64,000 bases of DNA. It comes from Escallonia rubra. Lineage: Eukaryota > Streptophyta > Magnoliopsida > Escalloniales > Escalloniaceae. Each line of letters starts with the position of its first letter. Within the stretch, counting starts at the first letter, position 1. Below the pieces are notes generated by a model. The model was not told the origin of the DNA. It did not search any database and saw nothing but the letters and a program-made list of their open reading frames with translations. Of the stretch, positions 12,401 to 22,129 are shown piece after piece. The DNA lies in contig JAVXUO010002326.1 in the NCBI GenBank assembly GCA_033065855.1, positions 806,001 through 870,000 of the forward strand, written 5' to 3'. A program made the translations under genes and the position numbers.

Positions 12401-15023
12401 GTTGGGGGTGAGTCTCAAGAACAAATCATGAAAATGCAATGCAAAAGCTCCTTCCATCAAAAGATGCATCTCTTCCTTTAACCAACATATGATATAACTT
12501 TGATCTTAGTCACAAGAAAGGCTTCAAAATTCTCTTTCGTGTAATCGTATAAAGATTGAGACATTATTCCCATTCTAATGGCCAATATAAAAACAAGGCT
12601 TTTTACACAGGGAATATCTTCGATGGAAGACAGTAGCAAATTAATTTAGTGAGAACTTGCAAAGAATAATCTGGTTTCACCACAACAATACTACATGTAT
12701 ACACATTTTCAAAGAGTCAAGCTTTTTACCTCATCGTACACACAGCGCATATTACAAGTTTAATCTATAAGTTGCAAAAAAGATTCACTCGTTCTCGATA
12801 CTAGGAAAAGACTGTTAACTTCATGTAACATGATCACAGATAGACAAAAAGTTAGTGAGCGGAGTTTTAATTTTCTGGGGGGAACTTTTATATAAGTTAC
12901 AGGACAAGTGTAATTGCATATTGTAAAGGTTAACAGCATACCTTCATAAGGGCATCAAGTTGTTTTGCACCTTTATTTCTCTCTCGTTTTGCAGCGTTGG
13001 CAATTCCTATCAAACATGCAAACTAAATATCACTTTTAGCAATTGGTCCATGGAGAGGAAAAAAATGATACAAGAACAATGGCCCAATTGTTTACCCTTT
13101 GTGGGAGGGATCCTCTTGGCTTTCCTCATTGCGGAGTGAAAAATATCAACTGATGGCATCACCATGGGTAGTTTTTGAAATGCGCCAACAGTTTCTAGCA
13201 CTGCTGCTGCTTTCTCCTAGAATTGCAACAGGACCACAGCATTTAGTTTCATTTTCCAGTTTTATCTTGTTCCGGTGTTTTTTTATATACTTTCACTTAT
13301 CAAGTGCTTTGCCTCTTCCTGTGTAAGAATTTAAATAACAAGAATAATCCAAAAAAATGCACAAATATGGTGTTCATGTCCAAATAGAGCTTCAGAATTT
13401 CCTTATAAATATTCAAACAAAGGCTGTCATTGATTCGTACGTATGACCCAACTTGTTAAGTTCACATTTTGTTCATGGCCTCTGAATACTACCATAGCAG
13501 CTTAAAACATGGTATATCAAGCCTAATCAACCAGCAAACGTCTCCAAAATCATTAGGCCTTCAATAATTAGAACCAAAACTCCGTAATTACAGGCTATCT
13601 GCCATTTCAGCAAACAAACCTTGAAATTTCTCCAATCCCTCACTTCCAAAATCAAGCTGATTTTCGACCTTTCCAATTTACAAACCTTACTGGCTCTTTA
13701 CTAACCTAAGCATAAACTTAATCCAATATTAGATCAATCACATGCAGCAATCCTATTAGCCTGTTAAGGCTGCCCTGTTTCAGCAAAGGAGAATAATGTA
13801 CTACCAGAATTCAAAGTGAGTCATAAGTGTGGGTTTTTCCTCTGTCCCCTTTTAACTTTTTACTAATATCAAGACTACAATCTGCAACTTCTGAAAATGG
13901 ACTTTGTTAATGAAACAGAGGGAGTACTTGTGAATGTACTTTAATTTCGGGTGGTTGTTCTGCCTGCACAGTCTGCACATAGCTTCCATTGACAACCTCA
14001 TAGGAAGTAGTCTGCATATGCTTAAAGAAACACATTGTCGGATAAACTACAGGTCCAGGCAGCCTATGAAAAACTGCATTACGATCACAAAAACAAACAG
14101 ATATCACACACCAAATTAGATTTGAGTTACAACTAGATTTACATCATGAATAAGATTAAAACAAGAACATTAAATTTACAAACCCAATTGCTTTATATGG
14201 CCTCTTGTAAGAACCGAGTACTATAGATGTGCAAACACTGAACTTTGAACTTTACATGTATCACTTTTGGGTTCTTGAAGAAAAAGAAATTGATCGCACA
14301 ACTCCAGAATAAGATCAAAAATATTGTTCTAACACTGTTGGGCTCATTCTTTATCCGCTTAAGCTTTTAGACTAATGGTAACTAACAAGATATCAAAGCT
14401 CTAGTTCCGCAAGGTTTTGTGTTTAATTATTTCCGCTTGCATATTTGGTCCCGCTTTATAATATTGTAACTTCGTTCTCTGTTTATTCAGCGCACTTGGT
14501 GGTACTGCACCTTCGTTTATGTCCCATCAATTTGTCTCTCCACATGCAATCAGGCGCTTACACGTGAGGGAGAGCGTTAAACATGATAGCATTGTTGGCC
14601 CATTCTTTAGCAACTTAAGCTTTTAGAGCATGTGATAACTTAACAAGTTCCAATTTATCTATCTCAATAATCCCAGCAACCAAAAATACATCAAATAAAA
14701 TAGTGGAGACAAGGATAATATCAAATCTACAGAATATAAACATTACATGCAAATGAATGGTAAATTGGAAAAAGTAACGCCACTTAAAGATTGAACAAAC
14801 TCCAAGGGTATTCCTTGATAGGCTTAGACTGGGTATGAACCGACATAAAAGAGAAAGATATGCAAGAAAACCCACTTAAAAGTCCGGCAGACGTCAAATG
14901 CGTGCGTTTGTGTGTGTGGGTGAGTGTAATTGAGAGAGAGGATTTTGGGTTTAAAGAAGGTGCGGAGAACCTTTGGAACAGATGAATTGTCTGGAGAATA
15001 ACATGGTGGAAGGGGTGTGCCAT
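466..15023 (-). CDS. Organelle NOG1-like GTPase gene, 5' part (8 exons; continues past position 1)
   Basis: Eight exons are seen on the minus strand, in transcript order: 15023-14876, 14073-13940, 13216-13096, 13006-12942, 11833-11720, 5994-5920, 689-651 and 537-466. All have GT-AG borders and the phases join cleanly, giving about 256 codons. The N terminus (MAHPFHHVILQTIHLF) is rich in Ser, Thr and basic residues, like a plastid or mitochondrial transit peptide. Downstream, motifs such as GAFQKLPMVMPSVDI, HPYERSLIELTLGDGNYEE, SVGKEHASLCAK and SKREAEERLNE match the N-terminal region of plant organelle NOG1-type (Obg/HflX-related) GTPases, which is followed by the G domain; I expect that domain beyond the window edge. 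The family is linked to ribosome biogenesis; organelle targeting here is inferred. The end of exon 1 is uncertain, because a donor near 14809 has the same phase. The intron between 5994 and 11720 carries a whole copia element. I know the family from memory, not from a search. Confidence 0.8.
850..1370. repeat. Tandem duplication of about 260 bp
   Basis: Two direct copies lie side by side, roughly 850-1095 and 1100-1370. Both contain the 'cttcctgaac' block, a 'caccatcacccacagtcca' block, a CT-rich stretch and 'aacgccctgtctccat'. The second copy has an extra CCACCGCCA repeat. It lies in an intron of the NOG1-like gene. No coding role is seen. Confidence 0.75.
1380..2057. other. Intron sequence without recognisable feature
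   Basis: Intron DNA of the NOG1-like gene. It holds a G/T-rich stretch (about 1550-1760) with repeated GGTGG and GGAGG motifs and no supported gene. Confidence 0.4.
2058..3056. mobile_element. PIF/Harbinger-like non-autonomous element, 999 bp
   Basis: The ends form an imperfect inverted repeat: the left starts GGCCCCGTACGTTTAC and the reverse complement of the right starts GGGGGCGTACGCTTAC. A TAA trinucleotide flanks both sides (2055-2057 and 3057-3059). A 3-bp TWA duplication with GG-rich ends is the signature of PIF/Harbinger or Tourist elements. Inside are short tandem repeats of 'gatgaagctggcgtcg' (about 2719-2780) and two copies of a 'ccagagagtggggggc' block (about 2550 and 2799). No transposase frame is present; small open frames here look like chance. 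Confidence 0.6.
3514..3735 (-). pseudogene. LINE endonuclease-domain fragment
   Basis: Translation of the minus strand gives a block with TRLDNFLV followed by QSILPIAASD. This resembles the end of the plant LINE (non-LTR) endonuclease domain, usually RLDRFLVS...QSALPRxxSDHxPI; the conserved SDH is SDR here. It is a scrap of about 70 residues without the reverse transcriptase that should follow, so it is a dead fragment inside an intron of the NOG1-like gene. The assignment rests on motif memory only. Confidence 0.45.
3736..5919. other. Intron sequence, probably old repeat debris
   Basis: Intron of the NOG1-like gene. Several short open frames on both strands (for example 4102-4443 plus and 4806-4988 minus) show no recognisable domain. 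They may be decayed upstream parts of the neighbouring LINE, but I cannot show this. No RNA gene or regulatory site is recognised. Confidence 0.35.
6115..6500 (+). repeat. 5' LTR of copia element 1
   Basis: A 386-bp repeat, TG...CA bounded, matching 11191-11576. It contains 'gggaatcccacat' near its start and a TATA-like 'aagtatatatat' near 6261. Confidence 0.92.
6503..6514 (+). other. Primer binding site (initiator tRNA-Met type)
   Basis: TGGTATCAGAGC lies two bases after the 5' LTR. It is complementary to the 3' end of plant initiator tRNA-Met, the usual primer for copia reverse transcription. Confidence 0.9.
6548..11101 (+). pseudogene. Copia gag-pol polyprotein, disrupted
   Basis: Order of parts: gag (6548-7063, in-frame TGA at 7061); the same frame goes on to a zinc knuckle CFHCHKEGHYRKDC and the protease motif WILDTGCS (7100-7717); a frameshift near 7700 leads to integrase (7693-8181) with HSDLWGPS and RTDNGMEF, so two catalytic Asp are visible; a further frameshift and a TAG follow. 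The frame is then cut by a 769-bp transposon. RT resumes at about 9676 (GCKWVYKEG, DVKTAFLHG), and a stop lies near 10075. The RT active site reads YVDM, not YVDD, because one Asp codon is missing (about 10130-10141). RNase H follows (SDYAGDLD, LSTTEAEYIA; stop at 10859) up to 11101. It cannot make a working polyprotein. Confidence 0.9.
8435..9203. mobile_element. hAT-like non-autonomous DNA transposon nested in copia 1
   Basis: Perfect 17-bp inverted ends, CTAGGTAGCACGGACAC and its reverse complement, enclose 769 bp. The host sequence GGCTATGC is perfectly duplicated on both sides (8427-8434 and 9204-9211). An 8-bp duplication fits the hAT superfamily. The left part is rich in CGGACAC/GTCGGAC repeats, which may be subterminal transposase-binding sites. 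The middle (about 8840-9015) has about three copies of a CT-rich unit of roughly 50 bp. The right part is AT-rich. No transposase is encoded. Confidence 0.9.
11191..11576 (+). repeat. 3' LTR of copia element 1
   Basis: 386 bp, matching 6115-6500 with roughly 25 differences by eye. It is preceded by a purine-rich 'aaggcagaga' that may be the polypurine tract. Confidence 0.92.
11834..12941. other. Intron of NOG1-like gene
   Basis: Lies between two well-supported exons. It holds a G-run and a purine-rich stretch (about 12110-12370) but no gene or clear repeat ends. Confidence 0.5.
14074..14875. other. First intron of NOG1-like gene
   Basis: Between exon 1 and exon 2. The part next to exon 2 (to about 14260) recurs at 22313-22354 and 22856-22985. 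The rest shows nothing recognisable. Confidence 0.45.
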
Positions 15024-15598
15024 AGTTGTAACAGATTAGATGTGCAGCTCATCCTCCCTCTCTCTTAACGCTTGTTCATCGACTTCTAACTTCCTGCAGC
15101 GTCAACGAACGAAATAATCAGTACTCATCATGGAGATAATCAGAACTTATCATGGTTCTAAATATCGGCCATTACGTATCTATGCGCTGATATGTAAAGG
15201 AAAATAGAGGTAGCGAGTGGGATACCAGGTTGGAATGAAAATCACAACCGTTTCGGCGTTACAAAACGGGAAGCGGGTCGTCAATATTGTAGTTCAGATA
15301 AACCTTTGAGCTTCAATTTACAATTCTTTTGCTCGTGTCCAGCGATTTGATACCAGTTTACGAGTAGACAGTAGCTCTCCAATCTGTCGAGAGTTGAGAC
15401 TCTGAGAAACCTTCACAGAGATCGTCTTCAGAGTCTGCTACGTGTGTAATGTGAGAGAGGTAGAGAGACATCGAGAGAGAGTGAGAGAGTATACAGTACC
15501 TTCAAGCTGCTGCGTGAGACGGAATGAGACGATAAAATGTGTTTTGACGCAAGGTCGCGGGCTTGTGGCTGTAGTCGGAGTACAGCCCTCGTCGCGCT
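15024..15598 (-). other. 5' flank of the NOG1-like gene with CT-rich leader-like stretch
   Basis: On the minus strand, 15510-15440 reads as CTCTC-rich sequence typical of plant 5' leaders, so transcription may start upstream of it. No clear TATA box is seen. The flank is cut at about 15599 by a hAT element, which probably separates the gene from its original distal promoter. Confidence 0.35.
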
Positions 15599-15787
15599 CA
15601 GAGTTGTTAAAGGGCCGGGCTTGGGCCGGCCCAGCCCAAGCCCATCGGGCCTGCTGTGGGGCCGGGCCAGTGGGGCTGCCAACCGGGCCGGGCCGGGCCA
15701 GGCCTGCCGAAGGCAAACCTAGGCCCAGTCCAGGCCCTGGCCCTAGGCCCAATATCTAGGGCCGGGCTTGGGCCGGGCCCGGGCCCT
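15599..15787. repeat. GC-rich subterminal repeats, left end of hAT
   Basis: Dense GGGCC/GGCCC and CCAGGCC motifs next to the terminal inverted repeat, in sharp contrast to the AT-rich surroundings. Open frames rich in Gly, Pro and Ala across this tract are artefacts of base composition. Confidence 0.75.
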
Positions 15788-16326
15788 TTTTTTTTTTTTT
15801 TTTTTTTCTTTTTTTTTTATTCAATTTTAAATTTCATCTCTAGGTAATATTCACAATTTAACGAACCTAATCTTTATCCTTTTATTTCATTATAAGTAAT
15901 ATACATATGTATGTATGTATATACATATTTATTTGTTAGCCATTATATTTTTTATTATATGTTAAACATTTTCATACTCTTCTTGGTGAGCTTTATTAAT
16001 AAAATCTTAACACATAACAATTTATGTAGAAAAATAATAAATGTGTTCATAGGCCGTCCTCCTTTTATTCGGGCTTGGGACCGGCTGCTTGTAAACAAAC
16101 AGGCGAAGTTACCTATTTTTTTATATATACGAAAAAATATATATCTTGCTTGTAAAAATTTATTTTATATATATGGAAAAAAAGTATATTTTGTGAAAAA
16201 ATTTATTCTTAAAACTCTAACAATCAAAATAATAATACATGTCTATCCAAAATATCAGCAATCAAAGATCAAGAAATCTGCAACGTCAACCAAAAGGATC
16301 AAAAGAGGAAAATAAAAACAAATTAC

Positions 16327-18603
16327 CTAATCATCCGGAAGTACTTCAATATCCGAGTCACTGCTCTTCCTATCATCAATCGGTTTATCTTGCTCGCGGT
16401 ATTTCGCATCAAGATAATCCTTCCAACATACACATAGCTCGAGCGACTCGGGGTTAAGACGACTCCTCCTGTCATCCAAAACCCTCCCGCTTGCTGAAAA
16501 TGCCGACTCTGAAGCAACCGTGGAGGCTTGCACTGGCAGTACATGCCGTGCAATTTGGGATAAAGTTTTATACATGTTTTGATTTTGTTTCCAAAAATTT
16601 AACAAATTAAAATTAACATGTTCTTGCCTTGATAAATCAGAATAATGATCAGTATTTGCATATACACCAATCTCATTAAAAGAGAAAAAAGTAAACGAAC
16701 CTCCCGAATTAGAAGTACCTTCACCTGGTAGTTGTCTTGCTACTAGATGTTCAAAGCCTTGAAGGTATGGCGCATAATACCTCTCAGTAATGGATGATGA
16801 TGTAGCTCGCCCGCGAATGTCAGCAGAATTACGATAGAGGTTGAACAAGTCCTCAAACCTCTTGCTCACTTTTGCTGTGAGCAAGGTTGTGTCCTCTGCT
16901 GTGTAGCGCATTAATTTCGATATCTCTTGTATCGAGGCTTTCACGCCATGCAACTTTAACCTAGGATCTAAACAAGTAGCCACAGTAAAAATAGCAGGCA
17001 GTTTACTCCAATATTTATTAAATTTTTGATCCATCACTTGTACTATTTCCCTAAAGGGTCCTATATATCTCAATTTTGTTAACATTGTAGCCATCTTCAG
17101 AATTTCTATTACAGCGAGAGGAGAGGTGGGATAGTACGTACCAGACAATAAATTGGTAGACGTGTAGAATACCTCCAAAAATTCAGCTAGGTATGTGGCC
17201 ATCTGCCATTCCTCTTGAGTTGGCAAGCCGGCTGGGAACTGGGTTAGTAGAAAATGCGTATAGACTTCTCGGTATGCCAGAATGTGTAAAAGCATGTGGT
17301 ATGTAGAGTTTCACCTGTGGACCACATCTGTAACTGCTCTCCTGCGAGGCATATTATATTGAACACACAACGTTTTAAATTGTTGTGTTCTCAAACTCGA
17401 GCCATTAACATACGCTGTCATACCCCTCATTTTGAGCAGAATATCTCCTGCAGCAGCTAAACCATCTTGAACAATTAAATTAATAATGTGACAAACACAG
17501 CGAACATGAAATAATTCACCATCAAGTACAGGTTGAAGCGTGTCCTTTAAAGCTGCAATAGCAGCTTTATTATTAGAAGCATTATCAAAACTAACACTCA
17601 TAATCTTATCCTTAATTTTAAATGTGGTGCATGCTTTTAATATAAGAATAGCAATGTTCATTTCATCGTGCGGATAAGGGAAGTGCTCGAAAGCGATGAT
17701 TCTCTTGTGCATAACCCAATCTGCATCAATCCAATGAGCGGTCACACAAGAATAACTAACAAAAGTATAAGGAGATTGTCAAATATCAGAAGTAAGACTA
17801 ACTTTACCGTCAAATTTATCGAAATAATCGATAAGGCGTGCTTTAGCAGCCTTGTACTGTCGGAGTACATCGGATCTAGTTCTGTTTCTATGAACCTTTT
17901 TGTACAAAGGTTGAACGTATGTGTTCATATATCTAGAGTGCTTAGGATTATCGGCAAAAGAAAAGGCTTGTTCATCATGAATAACAAATTCAGCGAGACC
18001 GTCTCTTTGCTCTCGCTGATTATAAACAAATAACTTACCGTCAAAAGATAACTGCGTTTGGGTAGGTTCGACGTGACCTTGTCGAGGTGCACACTGAGGG
18101 TAATGCCTGTTAAGATGTCCATTACCACTACCAGTCGAAAATAATTTAAGACAGTACTTACATCGAGCTTTTCGGATGTCGTCCACCGTAACTACGTCGA
18201 AATGATTCCAACACTCGGCTTTCTTCTTTTTCCCCTTTTGGACTTCTGGCACGTTATCGGAGGCATTGCTCGGCCCTTCTTCATCATGACCAGGCATAGG
18301 GTTGAGATTATGCCACTGAGTAGTAGCTTCGCCAACCGAGCTGCGTCCTTGACTATAATGCGGGGGGTCTTCATCAGGCGTGTATTCAAAATCTGGAATG
18401 TTTTGATTGAACTCCCAATTGGCTTGGGTATCTATCATAGAGCCTGTACTCATTCGTCCACGAACGAATGGTTGTGTTGGTGCTTGGATTGGTGTTTCTG
18501 ATGGCCGTGGCGCTGGCGCTTGTGCTGGTGGTGGTGCTTGCGATGATGATGATATTTTTCGTGATGACGATGCACGCCTAATTCTCTTAATTATTCCAGA
18601 CAT
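16327..18603 (-). pseudogene. hAT transposase with BED zinc finger, two nonsense codons
   Basis: One frame runs from ATG at 18603 to 16327, about 758 codons, interrupted only by TGA at 17781-17779 and 17313-17311. After a Pro/Ser-rich N terminus comes a BED finger (WNHFDVV...CKYC...HLNRHYPQC), then the RNase H-like core (SVSFDNASNN; HVRCVCHIINLIVQDGL), then the hAT dimerisation region (LARHVLPVQASTVASESAFS-type block, seen as VLPVQASTVASESAFSASG, and RVLDDRRSRLNPESLE). Both TGA codons stand where relatives have Trp (TDIW and RWNSTYHML), so each is probably TGG changed to TGA. Otherwise the frame looks intact, which suggests fairly recent loss of activity. Confidence 0.9.
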
Positions 18604-19094
18604 ATTTCACGCTAAACTTTGTAAGAGTAACTAAATACACAAGTATAAGAGTAGTAATAAGAAATAACAATTAAAAGAATGAACGAGTAACAAATATTAG
18701 AGAGTTAGTAATTAAAAAGAATTTAGCAAGACTAGTAATTAATAAACAAGAGTACTAATTAGTAAATACTAGTAGTAATTAGCAAGAGTAGTAATTGGAG
18801 AGGAAAATAGTAGCAAAGCTTGTTGTGAGAGTAAGAAGAGAGTAAGAAGATTGGTGTGAAAAATTAGAGAGAAATGGTGTGAATTTATAGATTTTAGAAA
18901 CTTCACAAAAAACCAAAATACCCCTACAAACTATCCGTTTATAGTTGTTGGGGAGGGTAAGAGTGTAAAGGAGTTGAAAAATATAGGTTAGACTAAAATA
19001 CCCCCCAAACTAGCCGTTATATAGCTGTTTGGAGGGGGGGTTGGTAAAAGTGGAAGTTTGGAAAAGGGGTGGAAGAAAGGGGGGAAAAAGCAAA

Positions 19095-19353
19095 AGATTC
19101 AAAAAAGTGGGGCCAAACCCGGGCCGCAGACCGGGCCAAATAACCGGGCCGCAGAGCGGGCCAAACCGGGGCCGGGCCAAAACCGGGCCGGGCCGGGCCG
19201 TTTTTCCAGATTTCGCAGGCCTGGTCCAGGCCCAGGCCCCAGGCCCTATGCACGCGGGCCTCTACTGTTCATCGACGGGGCCGGGCCAGCCCAGGCCAGA
19301 ACCGGGCCGGGTCGGGCCAGCCCGCAGGCCGCCCGGCCCGTTTGACAACTCTA
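19095..19353. repeat. GC-rich subterminal repeats, right end of hAT
   Basis: GGGCCG/CGGGCC repeats running to the right terminal inverted repeat, mirroring the left tract at 15599-15787. Confidence 0.75.
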
Positions 19354-19386
19354 TCGCGTTGCACGATTAATTAACTACGGGTTAAC

Positions 19387-19871
19387 GTTCGGTAACGCTT
19401 CCACTTTTAATTTTCTGTTTCTAAAAAGATAAAAACTAAAAACAGTTTAATTTTTTTTTTATATAAAAATAAATTGGTGTTTGATTATCCAATTTTTATT
19501 TTGAATTTTTTCTTTGATGGTGGTTTGCGGTGGCGGTGGTGGGGCATGGCAGTACCCAACGGTAGTGGTGGCCGGTCACCGGCAGTGGTTGCCGGCGGTG
19601 GTTGCCGGTAGTCGCCAGTGATGGCTGCCGGTCGAAGGAGGAGGCTGCCGGTTGCCGGCAGCCGGCGGTGGCTGCCGTCGGTGGGAGGGTGGTAGTGATC
19701 TCAAAATAAAAACCAAAAACTCATTTTGGAGTTTTCAAAAATAGTCATGTTTAAAAACTGGTTTTCAAAACTGGAAAAAAAAAAACAAAAATTATATGTC
19801 AAACGCATTTATTTTCTCCAGTTTACAAAACTGGAGAAAAACTGGAAAAATAAGTGTCACCAAATGGAGCC
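19387..19871. mobile_element. MITE-like element with GCCGG-rich centre
   Basis: The left end (ttcggtaacgcttccactttt) and the reverse complement of the right end (tttggtgacacttatttttcc) are related, giving imperfect inverted ends about 485 bp apart. The middle (about 19515-19690) is made of GCCGG/TGGTGG repeats. No clear target duplication is seen and no protein is encoded. Confidence 0.4.
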
Positions 19872-20279
19872 TACATGTCTTCATTAGTGATTTTTCAAAC
19901 TCATCTTCTATCAGAACTGCATTAACCGACTTCCGTTACATGATATTCTCAATACCGTTACGCCACGACCGCTTCCGTTACGTGTGTGATACCGTGATCT
20001 TGAAACCATGATACTCATAGCCGAGGTGAGCCATTGCATTTTTGAAAAATTGTACTCGTCGAGCCGACCTCATTATGTAAACAAACTTTTTTATATGTTG
20101 GTTAGTTCATTTATCTTACAAGTGGATCTTGAACAAGTGAACATGGACGAACTCGAGTAGCTTGAGTTGTTTTACTGCCCTAGTTACTCTGGTAGTGCTC
20201 GACTCGTGTCCTTTCTTTATCTAAATGCCTAATGTTAAATAAAGGTTTTTGACTTTTTGTAAAAGAGAGATAAAGCTTA
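19872..20279. other. Spacer without gene
   Basis: No gene seen. The stretch ending near 20010 (gatcttgaaaccatgat) loosely mirrors 15145-15165 and may be the far end of an older element around the hAT insertion. Confidence 0.3.
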
Positions 20280-21640
20280 CACAAGTTTAGTAGTTGGAGT
20301 CTGGCATTAAAGATAAGAGCAACATTTTGTTTGACATAAGCACTGGGGGTAGAAGAAAAAACTGTTTTTGGCCACCCTGTACTTGCACTAATACGCGATT
20401 TGTAACCTTATGTTCAAAATTGTGTACTAGATCTACCCCTCTTCCCAGAAATTATGCATATTGGACAAAAAAATGTCCATATTACTAGCGCGTGAGTACC
20501 TTCCCGAAAATAAAATCAAGATCTACGTCTCATTTGCCCTTAAGGGCGACACTACGCGAGTTGCCCATGCATACGACACTGCCATCACCAATCTTCTCAT
20601 GTGTGGAAAATAGGCTTCATATTTGCATAGATGTCTCATCCCCCTCAAATCAACCCATCAAACGCCATCATCCTCGGACACTTTTGCTTCGGAAATCATT
20701 ACTACAAACTTGTCACTTTTGTCATTTGACTTTAAGAATCTGCATTTCTTTTCGTGATGGCCTTTCTTGATGCAATTGTGGCACTTTCCTTTCTTACTCC
20801 CTTCTTTTAGATCGCCTTCATTGTGGTCCCAATGATTCTTCCTCTTATGGTCGTTACCGTCAGGATTATAGGACTGTTTAAACTCATTAACTTTTGCAAC
20901 GTGGACTTTAGACGAAGAAGCAAAGCATTTGTCATCGATCTTTGTCTTGATTACGAGGCTCTTCCTCCACTTGGAGGGTGTGAACTAACTCATCAAGACA
21001 CAAGTTTTGTTTTTGTGCTTAAGAGACTGACCAAAAGATGATGGTGGCAATTTATCAATTAAAGTAGGAACAAAAACTGTGTTCATCTAAGTTAATATAG
21101 TGTTGATGGATAAGCCCAATGTAGTGCTACAATTGATTTATAGGATATATGAGAAAAGCTTATCATCACACTTTAAAGAAAGACATGACTTACACGATAC
21201 CTTTTGGTACTCGCATCACCAGAAGGCGTTTTACCTCGAGCACGTATCAAATTTTCTTGGCCGTCTCCTTGTCTTGGTAGATGTTGAACAAACTATCTGC
21301 TGTTGTATTTAGAATATGTCCTCAATATCGATTATTGCCACGATCCCATTCTACGCATTTCTTTGTTTGCTGCACAATTTCATTTTCGCTTGCTTCTAAC
21401 TTGGATGTAGTGAGCATGTAATCAACATTTATCTCGGGCAAAATAAATTGCACCTTGTTTTGCCATCACTTGAAATTGCAGCCATTAAACCTTCTAATTC
21501 ACAAAATCTTGCATCATTCCGTGAACAGTAGAGTGTGTCATTGCCAAATATTGTCTTAAGATTGTTTGTGGAGAATTTTGCTACTACTATTGATTGCCAA
21601 AGCTGCTGGAAAACACTTAAAGTCATGTCTTATAGGCGTT
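20280..21640 (-). pseudogene. Decayed copia gag/protease remnant
   Basis: On the minus strand, gag-like fragments (around 21626-21429) are followed by a zinc knuckle CHNCIKKGHHEKKC (20783-20742) with all four metal ligands, then protease-downstream blocks such as KIGDGSVVCMGNS and DVDLDFIFGKVLT that match the usual copia order. Several frameshifts and stops are present, and no LTRs or later pol domains are found. It is an old 5' fragment of a copia element, unrelated in orientation to the intact ones on either side. Confidence 0.65.
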
Positions 21641-22129
21641 TTCCTTAGGGCAATACTTGCCCCCATCACTTACTGTACGCACTTGGATATCAGCACCTTG
21701 CACTGTTGAAGACAGAACCCAAAAAACCTAAAGCAATTTCAAGTTTGTCAAAATATCTTGACATGTAGAATTTATTTGTAGTAAGACTGTATGGAAAACA
21801 TAAATACAGAGGGAGGAGACACAGTCAAACTTGGAATTTTGGCATCTCTGAATATTTGAATTTGCATGCTAGTTATAGAGTCATTGGTGCATGTTGTAGG
21901 AGTCACACTCTTTAATTGGACCGATTCATTTCTGGCCATTAGATCGACAGGCCACTTGATCCAGTGGTCCAAATCTGGGCAACTATTCATTGCCTAATTC
22001 TTTTAACCATTTGACAAAAATCAACAATCAGTTCATTTTTGATTGGGTATGCATATTCATTCACATTGATTCGTGATCAACGCTTCGAATTGAGTCAAAA
22101 AAGTTTAACATGCCCAACCCAACTCAGCA
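21641..22129. other. Spacer without gene
   Basis: No gene or clear repeat found between the copia remnant and the duplicated exon copy. Confidence 0.3.

Larger units (their letters stand above)
15599..19353 (-). mobile_element. hAT (Ac/RICESLEEPER-type) DNA transposon, about 3.75 kb, near-complete
   Basis: The left end reads AGAGTTGTTAAAGGGCCGGG and the reverse complement of the right end AGAGTTGTCAAACGGGCCGG. The flanks are tcgcgctc and tcgcgttg, an imperfect 8-bp target duplication, so the exact end base could shift by one. Both ends carry long tracts of GGGCC/GGCCC repeats, likely subterminal binding sites. One transposase frame lies on the minus strand. The element sits about 580 bp upstream of the NOG1-like start codon. 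Confidence 0.88.

Noticed and set aside
15438-15847. Several open frames rich in Gly, Pro and Ala on both strands
   Set aside because: They cover the GGGCC-rich subterminal repeats of the hAT element; base composition alone explains them.
19017-19370. Overlapping Pro/Gly/Arg-rich open frames
   Set aside because: Same reason: they lie on the right-hand GC-rich subterminal repeats of the hAT element.
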